This document shows, in pieces, positions 25,311 through 34,207 of a DNA stretch of 64,000 nucleotides (positions are counted from its first letter, which is position 1; each line of letters begins with the position of its first letter). The notes beneath the pieces were generated by a model, which had not been told where the DNA came from, made no database searches, and saw only the letters and a program-made list of their open reading frames with translations. Origin of the DNA: Moraxella porci DSM 25326 (GTDB lineage: Bacteria > Pseudomonadota > Gammaproteobacteria > Pseudomonadales > Moraxellaceae); assembly GCF_002014855.1 (NCBI RefSeq), contig NZ_MUYV01000004.1, forward strand, positions 1 through 64,000. Direction: 5' to 3'. A program made the position numbers and the translations under genes.

Positions 25311-25690
25311 TTCCTCAATATCCAATGAACGTAAATATTGATACGTCCCATCATAAAAACACGGTTTGCGAGTATTATCTGTTTTACTGCCTTCAGGAAT
25401 CCAAATCACCATACCTTGACGAGCACGCGTCAGTAGTACACGGTAGCATTTTGGATGTATTGTCTATCGTCCGCTTTATTGACATTTTGCCAAATCCCGA
25501 GTTAAGACCTGCTTCACCAGTATTAATTTTTTTAACCACCGCCAATCAGACATGCAATAACGCACCAGCCTGATGGCGATTCATCACATCAATCAAAACT
25601 CTGGCTCTGATCATATAATCAGCTGACAAAACCGCTGTTTTTTGCCAAAAAATCGGTGTAGCGTTTCTTTGCCTGTTTATGTTTTGAGAT
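25305..25690 (-). pseudogene. Decayed DUF2075 (Schlafen-group helicase-like) gene remnant
   Basis: Reading the minus strand gives an intact C-terminal stretch (YRVLLTRARQGMVIWIPEG, then RKPCFYDGTYQYLRSLDIEEL and stop at 25307-25305), which I recognise as the end of DUF2075-type DNA/RNA helicases. Upstream, in other frames and broken by stops, are ADYMIRARVLIDVMNRHQ and fragments of the LIGGG-xxxNTGEAGL segment of the same family. At least two frameshifts and several stops are needed to join these pieces, and the N-terminal helicase part is gone. It converges with the merR-type gene and overlaps its last bases. It is likely the scar of a lost mobile or defence-related gene. Confidence 0.72.
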
Positions 25691-25805
25691 AAAGATCATA
25701 CAAACCTCAAGAAATCAAAAAACTTGGCGATGCTTAAGCTCACCGCCCATTTACATAATTTAAAAACTGTATTATCATAAACCAACAACCAAACAAGGAC
25801 GCATC

Positions 25806-26078
25806 ATGAACATCACCCACAACACCACCGCCCAACGCTTTGAGACCACCATCGATGGCATCACCGCTTATCTAAGCTACCAAGTGGCTGGAGATGACAC
25901 ACTGATTTATGATCACACCATCGTCCCAAGTGCACTTGGCGGTCGGGGCATCGGCTCGGCATTGACCCAGTTTGCCCTAGATTATGCCGTCGAGCACGGC
26001 AAAAAAGTCGTGCCGACCTGTTCTTTTGTCGCCCATTACATAAATAAGCACACCCAATATCAATCTGTGCTAAAATAA
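25806..26078 (+). CDS. Small GNAT-type N-acetyltransferase (YjdJ-like)
   Basis: A 90-residue minimal GNAT protein with the acetyl-CoA pattern SALGGRGIGSALTQFALDYA and the end segment VVPTCSFVAHYINKH, typical of the YjdJ/GNAT_2 family of about 90 residues. AAACAAGGACGCATC supplies the ribosome binding site. The natural substrate of this family is not established. It lies 34 bases upstream of the phhB-like gene on the same strand. Confidence 0.85.
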   Translation: MNITHNTTAQRFETTIDGITAYLSYQVAGDDTLIYDHTIVPSALGGRGIGSALTQFALDYAVEHGKKVVPTCSFVAHYINKHTQYQSVLK

Positions 26079-26112
26079 ACCACATTTTGATTGATTGAAT
26101 TTAGGAAATACT

Positions 26113-26400
26113 ATGAGCAGTCTAACTTCCGACCAAGTCGCCCTACAGCTGGATGGGCTACCAGGATGGTCTCGAGATGGCAACAGCCTGATTAAGACTT
26201 ATACTTTTGAAGATTTTGCCACAGCGATGAGCTTTATGGTGCGTGTCTCGTTTTTTGCCCAAAGCCTTGAGCATTATCCTGTGTGGCAGCACGACTATAA
26301 TGTCGTGAGCGTGCGTATCGGCGATCCTGAGCAGCATGCCGTGCACAGCCGTGATGTACAGCTTGCCAAGCGTATGGAAAGCTCATTACAAGCACTATAA
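26113..26400 (+). CDS. Pterin-4a-carbinolamine dehydratase (PhhB-like)
   Basis: A 95-residue 4a-hydroxytetrahydrobiopterin dehydratase: the W-x-R start WSRDGNSLIKTYTFEDFATAMSF and the active-site region LEHYPVWQHDYNVVSVRI match the family. The usual HH-P triad is LEHYP here, so the first catalytic His is replaced by Glu, a variation seen in some members. It normally recycles the pterin cofactor of phenylalanine hydroxylase, but no hydroxylase gene is nearby. TTAGGAAATACT before the ATG at 26113 sets the start. It ends at a 14-bp stem terminator. Confidence 0.83.
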   Translation: MSSLTSDQVALQLDGLPGWSRDGNSLIKTYTFEDFATAMSFMVRVSFFAQSLEHYPVWQHDYNVVSVRIGDPEQHAVHSRDVQLAKRMESSLQAL

Positions 26401-26414
26401 TCACCCACATCACC

Positions 26415-26457
26415 CAACAAAAGCAATGGCTGATCGGTCATTGCTTTTGTTGTATTT
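26415..26457 (+). terminator. Terminator of the phhB-like gene
   Basis: A perfect 14-bp stem CAACAAAAGCAATG / CATTGCTTTTGTTG with a 10-base loop, followed by TATTT. Confidence 0.78.
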
Positions 26458-26539
26458 GCTTATAAATCAGTCAGCTTGGCATTGCCTAACCCTAGCAAAA
26501 CTTGCTATCATAGCTGATTATTTTCTTTGATTGATGATT

Positions 26540-28765
26540 ATGACCACGCACATCGACACCCGCTCGGTAAGTGACTTTACCGAATACGCCTATCTCAACT
26601 ACGCCATGTATGTCATCATGGATCGCGCCCTACCGCACATCGCTGATGGACTCAAGCCTGTACAGCGACGCATCGTCTATGCCATGAGCGAGCTTGGACT
26701 CAAGCATACCGCCAAGCCCAAAAAAAGCGCTCGTACCGTCGGTGATGTGCTGGGCAAATACCACCCACATGGCGACATTGCGTGCTATGAAGCCATGGTA
26801 CTGATGGCACAGCCCTTTAGCTATCGCTACCCGCTCATCAGCGGTCAAGGCAACTGGGGCAGCCCTGATGACCCAAAATCCTTTGCTGCCATGCGTTATA
26901 CCGAAGCCAAGATGAGCCAGTATGCCAATACGCTATTGGCTGAACTTGAGCAAGGCACAGTCGATTGGCAAGATAACTTTGATGGCTCGCTCACCGAGCC
27001 TGTCACCTTGCCTGCTCGTCTGCCCAATATCTTATTAAACGGCACCACAGGCATCGCTGTCGGTATGGCGACCGACATCCCACCGCACAATCTGAACGAA
27101 GTTGTCAAAGCCTGTATTCGCCTGCTAAAGAACCCAGATTTGTCGGTCAAACAGCTTGCCCAAAGCATCCCTGCGCCTGATTTGCCGACCACCGCTGAGA
27201 TCATCACCCCAAAAGATGAGCTCATCAATATGTACGAAACTGGTCGTGGTAGCTATAAGATGCGCGCCACTTATCACATTGATCCAAACCAAAAAAATCT
27301 TGTCGTCATCGATGCGCTGCCTTATCAAGTCTCTGGCAACAAAATCATCGAACAGATCGCCAAACTGATGAACGATAAGAAACTGCCTTGGGTCGTCGAT
27401 GCCAATGATGAATCAGACAATACCAATCCTTGCCGTATCGTGATTGAGCTCAAAAAAGGCAAGCTTGATATTGATAAAATCATGAGCCATCTATTCGCCA
27501 ATACCGATCTTGAGACCAGTTTTCGGGTCAATATGAACATGATCGGCGTCAATGGCAAGCCTGAAGTCAAAAACCTAAAAACCATCTTGTCTGAGTGGCT
27601 GTCTGTGCGTCGCAATGTGGTCATTCGCAGGCTCAATCACCGCTTGGATAAGATTGATAAACGACTGCACATCTTGGCAGGTCTTTTGATTGCTTACCTA
27701 AATATCGATGAAGTCATCCGCATCATCCGTGAAGAAGACGACCCCAAGCTTGAGCTGATGAATCGCTATGGACTATCGGACATTCAAGCAGATGCCATCT
27801 TGGATATCAAACTGCGTCAGCTTGCCAAGCTTGAAGAAATCGAGCTCAATGCTGAGCGTGATCGCCTAGAAGCTGAGCGCGCTGTGATCGCCGAACAGCT
27901 GGCCAATCCAGATGCACTCACCGCCTTACTCATCGATGAGCTGACCGCCGATGCCAAAGAGCATGGCGATGAACGCAGATCACCTGTGGTGGAGCGTAAT
28001 GAAGCTACCAGCCTAAAAGCCACTGAGCTGATTAGTGCTGAGCCTGTGACCGTCGTTATCTCACAAGCAGGCTGGATTCGCCTTGCCAAAGGGCATGGCA
28101 CCGATCCAAGCGAGATGAACTACCGTGCTGGCGACGGCTATCTGACCCACGCACTGGGCAAATCGACTGAACGCCTGATTTTATTGGACAATACAGGGCG
28201 TAGCTACGGACTAGATACCGTCAATCTGCCATCGGCTCGTGGTCAAGGCGATCCGATCACCAGCCTACTAAACCTAGCCAGTGGTAGTAAGATCGAACAG
28301 CTGCTATTTAACACCCCGCACAATATCATCATGGCAAGTAGCACAGGTTATGGCTTTGTTAATAGCATCAATAATCTCGACACCGCCCAAAAAGCTGGCA
28401 AAACCAGCATCAACCTAGGTGATGGCACGCTTCTGCCTGTTGCACTGATTGATGAAGCAGATACGCTTGTGGCGGTCAGTGTCTCCAATGGCAATCTGCT
28501 GATTTTCCCGCTTGATGATCTGCCGCAGCTTGCCAAGGGCAAGGGTAATAAACTGGTCAATCTCAAAGGTGATGAGACCATCACCGCCATCACAAGCCTA
28601 TCGGCAGCTGACAGCCTAGTCATCAGTGCAGGCAAACGCACATTGACGCTAAAGCCCAATGACATCGCCAATTATACTGGCAAGCGTGCTGGTCGTGGTG
28701 CTGCGTTGCCCAAAGGCTTTGGCAAAGTGAATGCAATGACCAAGCTCATCAAAGATGCTGAATGA
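26540..28765 (+). CDS. parC: DNA topoisomerase IV subunit A, with Ile at residue 80
   Basis: A 741-residue type IIA topoisomerase subunit that, with ParE, decatenates chromosomes. The N-terminal breakage-reunion domain shows [15 protein letters not shown], the active-site Tyr in [11 protein letters not shown], and the coiled-coil gate. The C-terminal domain has degenerate GyrA-box-like blades. Candidate starts are TTG 26531, ATG 26534 and ATG 26540, and none has a clear Shine-Dalgarno. With ATG 26540 the quinolone region reads [13 protein letters not shown] with Ile at position 80, where Escherichia coli and most relatives have Ser; Glu84 is unchanged. Ser80Ile is a classical fluoroquinolone-resistance change. 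A terminator follows. Confidence 0.96.
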   Translation: MTTHIDTRSVSDFTEYAYLNYAMYVIMDRALPHIADGLKPVQRRIVYAMSELGLKHTAKPKKSARTVGDVLGKYHPHGDIACYEAMVLMAQPFSYRYPLISGQGNWGSPDDPKSFAAMRYTEAKMSQYANTLLAELEQGTVDWQDNFDGSLTEPVTLPARLPNILLNGTTGIAVGMATDIPPHNLNEVVKACIRLLKNPDLSVKQLAQSIPAPDLPTTAEIITPKDELINMYETGRGSYKMRATYHIDPNQKNLVVIDALPYQVSGNKIIEQIAKLMNDKKLPWVVDANDESDNTNPCRIVIELKKGKLDIDKIMSHLFANTDLETSFRVNMNMIGVNGKPEVKNLKTILSEWLSVRRNVVIRRLNHRLDKIDKRLHILAGLLIAYLNIDEVIRIIREEDDPKLELMNRYGLSDIQADAILDIKLRQLAKLEEIELNAERDRLEAERAVIAEQLANPDALTALLIDELTADAKEHGDERRSPVVERNEATSLKATELISAEPVTVVISQAGWIRLAKGHGTDPSEMNYRAGDGYLTHALGKSTERLILLDNTGRSYGLDTVNLPSARGQGDPITSLLNLASGSKIEQLLFNTPHNIIMASSTGYGFVNSINNLDTAQKAGKTSINLGDGTLLPVALIDEADTLVAVSVSNGNLLIFPLDDLPQLAKGKGNKLVNLKGDETITAITSLSAADSLVISAGKRTLTLKPNDIANYTGKRAGRGAALPKGFGKVNAMTKLIKDAE

Positions 28766-28783
28766 GGATGACAAGTAAGACAG

Positions 28784-28811
28784 ACGGTGGTGTGATAGCC
28801 ACCGTTTTTTT
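28784..28811 (+). terminator. Terminator of parC
   Basis: A perfect 7-bp stem ACGGTGG / CCACCGT with an eight-base loop, followed by seven T. Confidence 0.85.
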
Positions 28812-29011
28812 ATTGATCAATCACTCATCGTTTATCAACTCACTCTCAGATAGATTATTAAGATAAAATAATCATACTGGTATTATGAATTATTCCATAT
28901 CAGCATAAAAATAGTGCCAAATTTACCCTTGATAAACATCATCATCCACCCAACCTAAATAGTGCCGATCTTATTTTCGGTGTGTTTTAAATAAGTCAAA
29001 GGACAATTCCT

Positions 29012-30052
29012 ATGAGTATGAAAGTCGCTCGCTGGTACGGTCAGCGTGATATCCGTGTTGAAACTGCCCCTATCCCTAGCCCAAAAGCCCATCAAGTCAA
29101 AATCGCCGTCAAATACACAGGCATTTGTGGTTCTGATTTGCACGAATATCTAGGTGGCCCAATCTTCATCCCCACCAAAGATAACCACCCTTATTCAGGT
29201 CAAAAAGCCCCCATCACCATGGGTCATGAATTTGCTGGTGAAATCGTGGAAGTCGGTAGCGATGTGACTGGCGTACAAGTGGGCGACCGTGTCACCGTTG
29301 AGCCAATCCTTGCCAAAAACGGCCTAACAGGCAAATACAATCTAGACGAAAACTTAGGCTTTGTCGGTCTAATGGCGGATGGTGGCTTTGCTGAATTTTG
29401 TGTGGTGGATGCCGAGCTTGTGCATAAGCTACCTGACAGCATTGACTATGAACAAGGTGCTTTGACCGAGCCTGCGGCCGTTGCCCTATATGCGGTGCGT
29501 CAAAGCAAGCTAAAAGCTGGTGATACTGCTGCCGTGTTTGGCTGTGGCCCGATTGGACTACTCACCATCGAAGCCTTGCGTGCAGCGGGTGCGACCGACA
29601 TTTATGCCGTAGAATTATCCGCCGAACGCCAAGCCAAAGCCGCTGAGCTTGGTGCCATCATCATTGACCCTGCCAAAGTGGACGCCGTCGCCGAAATCAA
29701 ACGCCTAACAAATGGCGGTGCGGATGTGTCGTTTGAAGTGACAGGCGTTGCCCCTGTGCTAAAACAATCCATCGAAGCCATCAAAAATGACGGTGAATGT
29801 GTGATTGTCAGCATCTGGGAAGGTGAAGCGTCTATCCACCCGAACGAAATCGTCATCAAAGAAAAAACCGTCAAAGGCATCATCGCTTATCGTGATGTCT
29901 TCCCTGCAGTGCTAAAACTGATGGAACAAGGCTACTTTAGCAAAGACAAGCTTGTGACCAAACGCATTAAGCTTGAAAATATCGTTGAAGAAGGCTTTGA
30001 GGCACTGGTCAAAGAAAAAAGCCAAGTTAAGATTTTGGTTGAGCCAAAATAA
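29012..30052 (+). CDS. Zinc-dependent 2,3-butanediol dehydrogenase-like alcohol dehydrogenase
   Basis: A 346-residue medium-chain dehydrogenase. Catalytic-zinc ligands are visible in GICGSDLHEY (Cys) and GHEFAGEIVEVG (His-Glu), and the NAD-binding GCGPIGLLTIEA lies in the middle. The whole chain most resembles (R,R)-butanediol/acetoin dehydrogenases. The lobe that normally holds four structural-zinc cysteines is replaced by VEPILAKNGLTGKYNLDENL with no cysteine, so the structural zinc is absent, as in some described family members. AAAGGACAATTCCT precedes the ATG. No acetoin-synthesis genes adjoin it, so the natural substrate is open. Monocistronic with its own terminator. Confidence 0.88.
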   Translation: MSMKVARWYGQRDIRVETAPIPSPKAHQVKIAVKYTGICGSDLHEYLGGPIFIPTKDNHPYSGQKAPITMGHEFAGEIVEVGSDVTGVQVGDRVTVEPILAKNGLTGKYNLDENLGFVGLMADGGFAEFCVVDAELVHKLPDSIDYEQGALTEPAAVALYAVRQSKLKAGDTAAVFGCGPIGLLTIEALRAAGATDIYAVELSAERQAKAAELGAIIIDPAKVDAVAEIKRLTNGGADVSFEVTGVAPVLKQSIEAIKNDGECVIVSIWEGEASIHPNEIVIKEKTVKGIIAYRDVFPAVLKLMEQGYFSKDKLVTKRIKLENIVEEGFEALVKEKSQVKILVEPK

Positions 30053-30084
30053 ACCAACCAATCTTGCTTAAATTTACCAAAAAA

Positions 30085-30114
30085 TCCCAAAGTATCAACA
30101 CTTTGGGTTTTTTT
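30085..30114 (+). terminator. Terminator of the alcohol dehydrogenase gene
   Basis: A 7-bp stem CCCAAAG / CTTTGGG with an eight-base loop, then TTTTTTT. It may also stop transcripts of the convergent tannase gene, since A-runs precede the stem. Confidence 0.85.
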
Positions 30115-30140
30115 ATTTGGCTTATGGATTTTGGATTTGG

Positions 30141-31718
30141 TTATTGTTTGGCAACGCTATCCACCCAAGCAAATAACTCGTCCAAATCATAATCCCCACC
30201 ATGACCTTTATCCCACGGCATCGCAAAATCGACATTTTTGCCCTGATTTTTAAGCTTAGTTGCCAAAATCACAGGAATGGCAAAGCCTGTATCGCTGTCT
30301 TTTGCCCCGTGACGGATACGCCAATGCAGGGCGGTGTTGGCAGTTTTGTCGTCCAGATACGCCATCGGATTCATCAGTTTCACCGTCTGAGCATCTGCCA
30401 TTTTGGCATCAGTAGCGGTGCTGTGCTTGACGCCAAAGGCAGTAAAATGACGGTTGTCGGTGGCACCATCGCCAAACAGATTATTCTCGCCTGCGGACAA
30501 ATCTAAGGCATCAAAAGCAGGTGGCGTTTTTGAGCGACCTGTATAAGCCTTCAAAAACTCACTATAATCAGCGATATAATACGGCTCGGCAGATTTTTTC
30601 TGCGCCAAAAAGGTGTAACTGCTCAAATCCACACCCTGTTTATGAGCGGTATTGACCGATTTATTCAGATAATACAGCACTTCATCTTTAAAGCTGCCAT
30701 TGCCATCTTTATCCAAGGTCAAAAGCTTACCATCATGACCAGTCAGCTTTAGGCTATTGATATAGTTTGGGAAATCTTGCTTGAGTGCTTGGGCGATTTG
30801 TTGCTCACTGTCGGTCAATTGACCTGCAGTTAGCTCACGCTTGACATTATAATCAAGCATGGTGGCGGATATTTTTTTATAATCCACCACATCAGACAGT
30901 TGCCACTCATACGCCATATCAGCGTGCTCAAGATTGGTAATCGGACAGTAGCTTGACACCGCAAACACGCTGTCTGACGCCTTGGCAGCGCCGATGGCAT
31001 CCAGATACGGCTCATAGTCTGCACTATCGCCCGTCGCCCCAAGCAGCGCCGTCATCGCTCCGCCTGCTGATGTGCCATTGATGATGATTTTACCCGCATC
31101 ACCTGCCATCAGGCTGTCATTCGCCTTTAGATAACGTACCGCCGCTTTGAGATCCACAATACCTGCAGGGGCTTTGCCATAATACTGACCTTGTTCGTTT
31201 TTTAGCGAGCGACCCCTTGCCCCTGCTGACGCAACAATCAGCCCACGATGAAGCGCCTGTGCAACGCTGTTTGGCTTGCCATCACGCCCCACACCCACCG
31301 TCATGGGTTTGGCAGGCATATAGCCACCCACCGCATTGGGCATAAAAATCGGTGCCGTGCTTGCCGTGTAGCCATTGATGGACTGATTTTCAAAGTAGCT
31401 TTCGGGAATATAAATGTTCATGGACTGATAAGTGCTGTCCACGGGATTGGCAACATAGACGATGTTTTCATAGGCACGCACTTTGATGGTTTGGTCACCC
31501 ACCGTCACATCAAGGGTTTTGTAATTATTCACATCAAACTGCAATGGCTTGGCAGTTTTTGACTGGGTGGCTGTTATGCTTGGCAATTTACCATCAATGA
31601 CACTAATATTAATAGGATTCTCATTGATGTGCGTAATGGTCGATGCAATGGTAGAACATCCTGCCAAGGCAATACTGGCAGCCAACGCGGTGATGCCAAA
31701 TAACTGTGGTGTTTTCAT
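30141..31718 (-). CDS. Subtype B tannase-like lipoprotein esterase
   Basis: A 525-residue exported alpha/beta hydrolase. The signal peptide ends in lipobox LAGC (C21), so it should be a membrane-anchored lipoprotein. The body follows subtype B tannase (TanLp1 of Lactiplantibacillus plantarum) closely: the TAPIFMPNAVGGY segment, the nucleophile elbow GTSAGG (S217), SSYCPITNLEHADMAYEWQ, the Asp region RHGAKDSDTGFAIP and the His region KGHGGDYDLDELFAW. Subtype B tannases cleave galloyl esters of tannins. Most described members are cytoplasmic or secreted by plant-associated bacteria, so a lipoprotein form here is unusual. A Fur-box-like palindrome lies just upstream. Confidence 0.85.
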   Translation of the reverse strand: MKTPQLFGITALAASIALAGCSTIASTITHINENPINISVIDGKLPSITATQSKTAKPLQFDVNNYKTLDVTVGDQTIKVRAYENIVYVANPVDSTYQSMNIYIPESYFENQSINGYTASTAPIFMPNAVGGYMPAKPMTVGVGRDGKPNSVAQALHRGLIVASAGARGRSLKNEQGQYYGKAPAGIVDLKAAVRYLKANDSLMAGDAGKIIINGTSAGGAMTALLGATGDSADYEPYLDAIGAAKASDSVFAVSSYCPITNLEHADMAYEWQLSDVVDYKKISATMLDYNVKRELTAGQLTDSEQQIAQALKQDFPNYINSLKLTGHDGKLLTLDKDGNGSFKDEVLYYLNKSVNTAHKQGVDLSSYTFLAQKKSAEPYYIADYSEFLKAYTGRSKTPPAFDALDLSAGENNLFGDGATDNRHFTAFGVKHSTATDAKMADAQTVKLMNPMAYLDDKTANTALHWRIRHGAKDSDTGFAIPVILATKLKNQGKNVDFAMPWDKGHGGDYDLDELFAWVDSVAKQ

Positions 31719-31732
31719 AAAAATATACTCAA

Positions 31733-31751
31733 AATAAGAATAATTCTTATT
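31733..31751. promoter_or_regulatory. Fur-box-like 19-bp palindrome before the tannase gene
   Basis: AATAAGAATAATTCTTATT is a perfect inverted repeat with 9-bp arms and a central A. It agrees with the classical Fur consensus (GATAATGATAATCATTATC) at 13 of 19 positions, keeping the NATAA-type hexamer rhythm. It lies 15 bp upstream of the tannase ATG, where bound Fur would block transcription or translation start. Confidence 0.6.
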
Positions 31752-31817
31752 CTAACACGCTCATTGATCAGCCCACACCGCTTTGTGTTATTTTTTGTAA
31801 ATAATCAGATAAATTTA

Positions 31818-32624
31818 TTAGCATCTCTTAAATATATACACACAAAATTCGCCACGCACATCAAGCGTATCGAAGCGTTCAAGCTCAGCTCGTTTGTCAG
31901 CTTTTGCCTTGTAGGCATAAGGTGTCATGGCAATCAGATGCTTAAGCATGGGATTGTCCAAGCTAAACTCGCTGATTATCAAATGCTCATCCACAAGCTC
32001 AAATTCAGGCGACAGACTTGCGATGAACTTCTTTGGCTCATGCGGTATCACTTGACCAAATAATGCTTCACGCATGGCATACAGATGGTTGGGTGCAGGG
32101 GTTGCTACGATCAGATGACCCGTTGGCTGTAGCACTCTTAGCATCTCATCTTTTGGTAGCGGGCTAAATAGGCTCGTGCAGACATCGATACTGCCATCTG
32201 CCACAGGGAGTATCGCACCTGTGCCGACCACCCAAGTGATGTTAGTGCTGGTTTTATACGCTTTGGCGGCGGCTTGCACAGCAGATTTGGCGATATCCAC
32301 GCCGATGACAGTTTGTGCTACTTGCCCAAGCGCTTCGGTATAGTAGCCCTCACCGCAGCCGATATCAAGCACCGTGCTTGCCGATAAGCGACTGATAATC
32401 TGCTGTACGCCTGTCTTGAGCGGCTGATAAAACCCTTGTGATAAAAACGCACGGCGCGCCGCCACTGACTCAGGCGTATCACCAGGGTTTTTACTCTTTT
32501 TGTGCTGGACGACATGCAGATTGACATAGCCTTCTTTGGCGATATCAAAGCTGTGATTGGATGGACAGCGGTAGCTTTTTTGGGTGAGTGTCAAAGACTG
32601 TTGGCAGATTGGACAGGTGAGCAT
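31818..32624 (-). CDS. rlmA: 23S rRNA (guanine-N1)-methyltransferase, RlmA family
   Basis: A 268-residue SAM-dependent methyltransferase. The N-terminal zinc finger C4-x2-C7-x12-C20-x3-H24 (MLTCPICQQ to CPSNHSFD) and the KEGYVNL stretch are hallmarks of RlmA, which methylates G745 in helix 35 of 23S rRNA. The SAM pocket VLDIGCGEGYYTEAL follows, with a late SLFSPLPKDEMLRVL. The frame is open from 32735, but the ATG at 32624 is the one that begins directly with the zinc finger. It lies 79 bases downstream of the DMT permease gene on the same strand. Confidence 0.9.
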   Translation of the reverse strand: MLTCPICQQSLTLTQKSYRCPSNHSFDIAKEGYVNLHVVQHKKSKNPGDTPESVAARRAFLSQGFYQPLKTGVQQIISRLSASTVLDIGCGEGYYTEALGQVAQTVIGVDIAKSAVQAAAKAYKTSTNITWVVGTGAILPVADGSIDVCTSLFSPLPKDEMLRVLQPTGHLIVATPAPNHLYAMREALFGQVIPHEPKKFIASLSPEFELVDEHLIISEFSLDNPMLKHLIAMTPYAYKAKADKRAELERFDTLDVRGEFCVYIFKRC

Positions 32625-32703
32625 GATGTGTTTTGAGTCATTGTCAATGGATTGGCTATTGTAGCATAGCTGACTGATTTTGTGGGATTGACGGTGTTGG
32701 TGT

Positions 32704-33567
32704 TTATTTTTTGCCTGCCAAAATGCCACTAGCAATCACAAGCCCAATCCCCGCCATCGCCATCATCGGTAGCATCTCATCAAAGGCAACGACCCCGTAC
32801 AAGGTGGATAGCACAACGGTCAGATATGCCAAAGCAGACACCATGAATTTACGCCCGACCTTATAAGCATGAGTCATTGCCAACTGACCAAACATCGCCG
32901 ACAGCCCAATGCCCAATAAATACGGCACCATCTCCACGCTGATCATCGTCCAGCCCTTGATGGTACTGATAATGAAAGTCACCACGCTTGCCAATGCCGA
33001 AAAATAAAACACAATCCGCCACGACGGCTCACCAAGTAGCGACAGCTCTCGTACCTGTAGATAGGCATAGCCTGCCACCGCACCACTGCCCAAGCCCACC
33101 AAAGTCGGTAGCCATCCATGTCCCAAGATACTCGGCTGCAAAATCAAACCAATACCCACCAAGCCTAGCATCAAAGCAAACCAAGTCAGCCCTGATGGAT
33201 ATTGCTTCAAAATCAGCACCGAAAACAGTGCCAAAAATAGACTGGAAGTATAATTAAAAGTAATCGCCGTCGCCAAAGGCAGATGCACCAAGCCAAAAAA
33301 GAACATCACAAGACCAAGCGTACCTGCCAACGATCGCCAAAAATGTGCTTTGGGATAAGCGGTGGCAAAGCTTTGTTTGGCGATACACGCCTGCACGCCC
33401 AGTACAATCGTAGCAAAAATCACTCGCCAAAACACCAGTTCGTACTCGTGCATGGCAAATCGACCGCCTGCTGCCTTGACCAAAATGCCCATCGTACAAA
33501 AACATACCGCAGCGGCCACCATCCATAGCGAGCCAAGAAATGAGCCTGTGTCTGTGTATGATTTCAT
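32704..33567 (-). CDS. DMT-family (EamA) transporter
   Basis: A 287-residue inner-membrane protein with ten predicted helices arranged as two EamA repeats (about 12-140 and 155-285). The first starts MVAAAVCFCTMGILVKAAGG and the second GLGSGAVAGYAYLQVRELS. Such proteins export amino acids, nucleotides or drugs; the substrate is unknown. The start at 33567 leaves a short N-terminus before helix 1. Same strand as rlmA. Confidence 0.85.
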   Translation of the reverse strand: MKSYTDTGSFLGSLWMVAAAVCFCTMGILVKAAGGRFAMHEYELVFWRVIFATIVLGVQACIAKQSFATAYPKAHFWRSLAGTLGLVMFFFGLVHLPLATAITFNYTSSLFLALFSVLILKQYPSGLTWFALMLGLVGIGLILQPSILGHGWLPTLVGLGSGAVAGYAYLQVRELSLLGEPSWRIVFYFSALASVVTFIISTIKGWTMISVEMVPYLLGIGLSAMFGQLAMTHAYKVGRKFMVSALAYLTVVLSTLYGVVAFDEMLPMMAMAGIGLVIASGILAGKK

Positions 33568-33651
33568 CGATGACCACCTTTTTTATAATAAAAATGGGAC
33601 GCATCACGCCCCACTGTATTATAACCACTTAGCTGACCAAAGCAAGCACAA

Positions 33652-34176
33652 TCATCGTGCCTGCTCTGGCGTTTGATTGTACATATAACGATAAATCAGC
33701 CAATCGCCTTGAGAGTGTTTTAGGATAAACAATTCGCGATTATGATCCAGATGTCGGCTGCCGTCTTTTTTATTGGTGACATATGAGCCGACAGGATGGA
33801 TGGTCGCCACCATCGCCAGCTGGTCATCGACGACGATATCATCAATCACATAATCAATGGTGCCAAAATCCATCGCCGCAAAGGTACCTTGATAATTTTG
33901 TAGCACCTGTGCTTTGCCTTTGGCAGTTAAGCGATCTTGAAAAGTGGTCACCACATCAGGATGCAGCACGCTTGCAATCCCATCCACATCAGCGGTGCGC
34001 ATCGCCTGCTGATAACGCTGCATGACGGCTCGTACGGCAGCTTCATTCGCCTGCTGAGTCACTGATGGTGTATTTGTGCTGACGATGACAGGCTGCGTGA
34101 CGCTTGGTGTGGCAGCACAGGCACTTAGCATCACTGCCGCCATGGGTATTGCCAATGATTTTAGAGTATATTTCAT
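33652..34176 (-). CDS. SnoaL/NTF2-like lipoprotein
   Basis: A 174-residue lipoprotein. The signal MKYTLKSLAIPMAAVMLSAC gives lipobox LSAC. A Thr/Val-rich linker follows, then a domain of about 120 residues with the NTF2-like pattern: VRAVMQRYQQAMRTADVDGIASVLHPDVVTTF, then paired strands ending GDWLIYRYMYN. Related proteins are cone-shaped ligand pockets or small hydrolases and the role here is unknown. It lies 31 bp downstream of the F420-type oxidoreductase gene on the same strand, so the two may share a transcript. Confidence 0.8.
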   Translation of the reverse strand: MKYTLKSLAIPMAAVMLSACAATPSVTQPVIVSTNTPSVTQQANEAAVRAVMQRYQQAMRTADVDGIASVLHPDVVTTFQDRLTAKGKAQVLQNYQGTFAAMDFGTIDYVIDDIVVDDQLAMVATIHPVGSYVTNKKDGSRHLDHNRELFILKHSQGDWLIYRYMYNQTPEQAR

Positions 34177-34207
34177 ATCATTTTCCTTATTGTTGTGGTG
34201 TGATTGA

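Noticed and set aside
29350..29400. Damaged alcohol dehydrogenase because the structural zinc cysteines are absent
   Set aside because: The frame and catalytic ligands are intact, and cysteine-free versions of this lobe are known in butanediol dehydrogenase-like enzymes.
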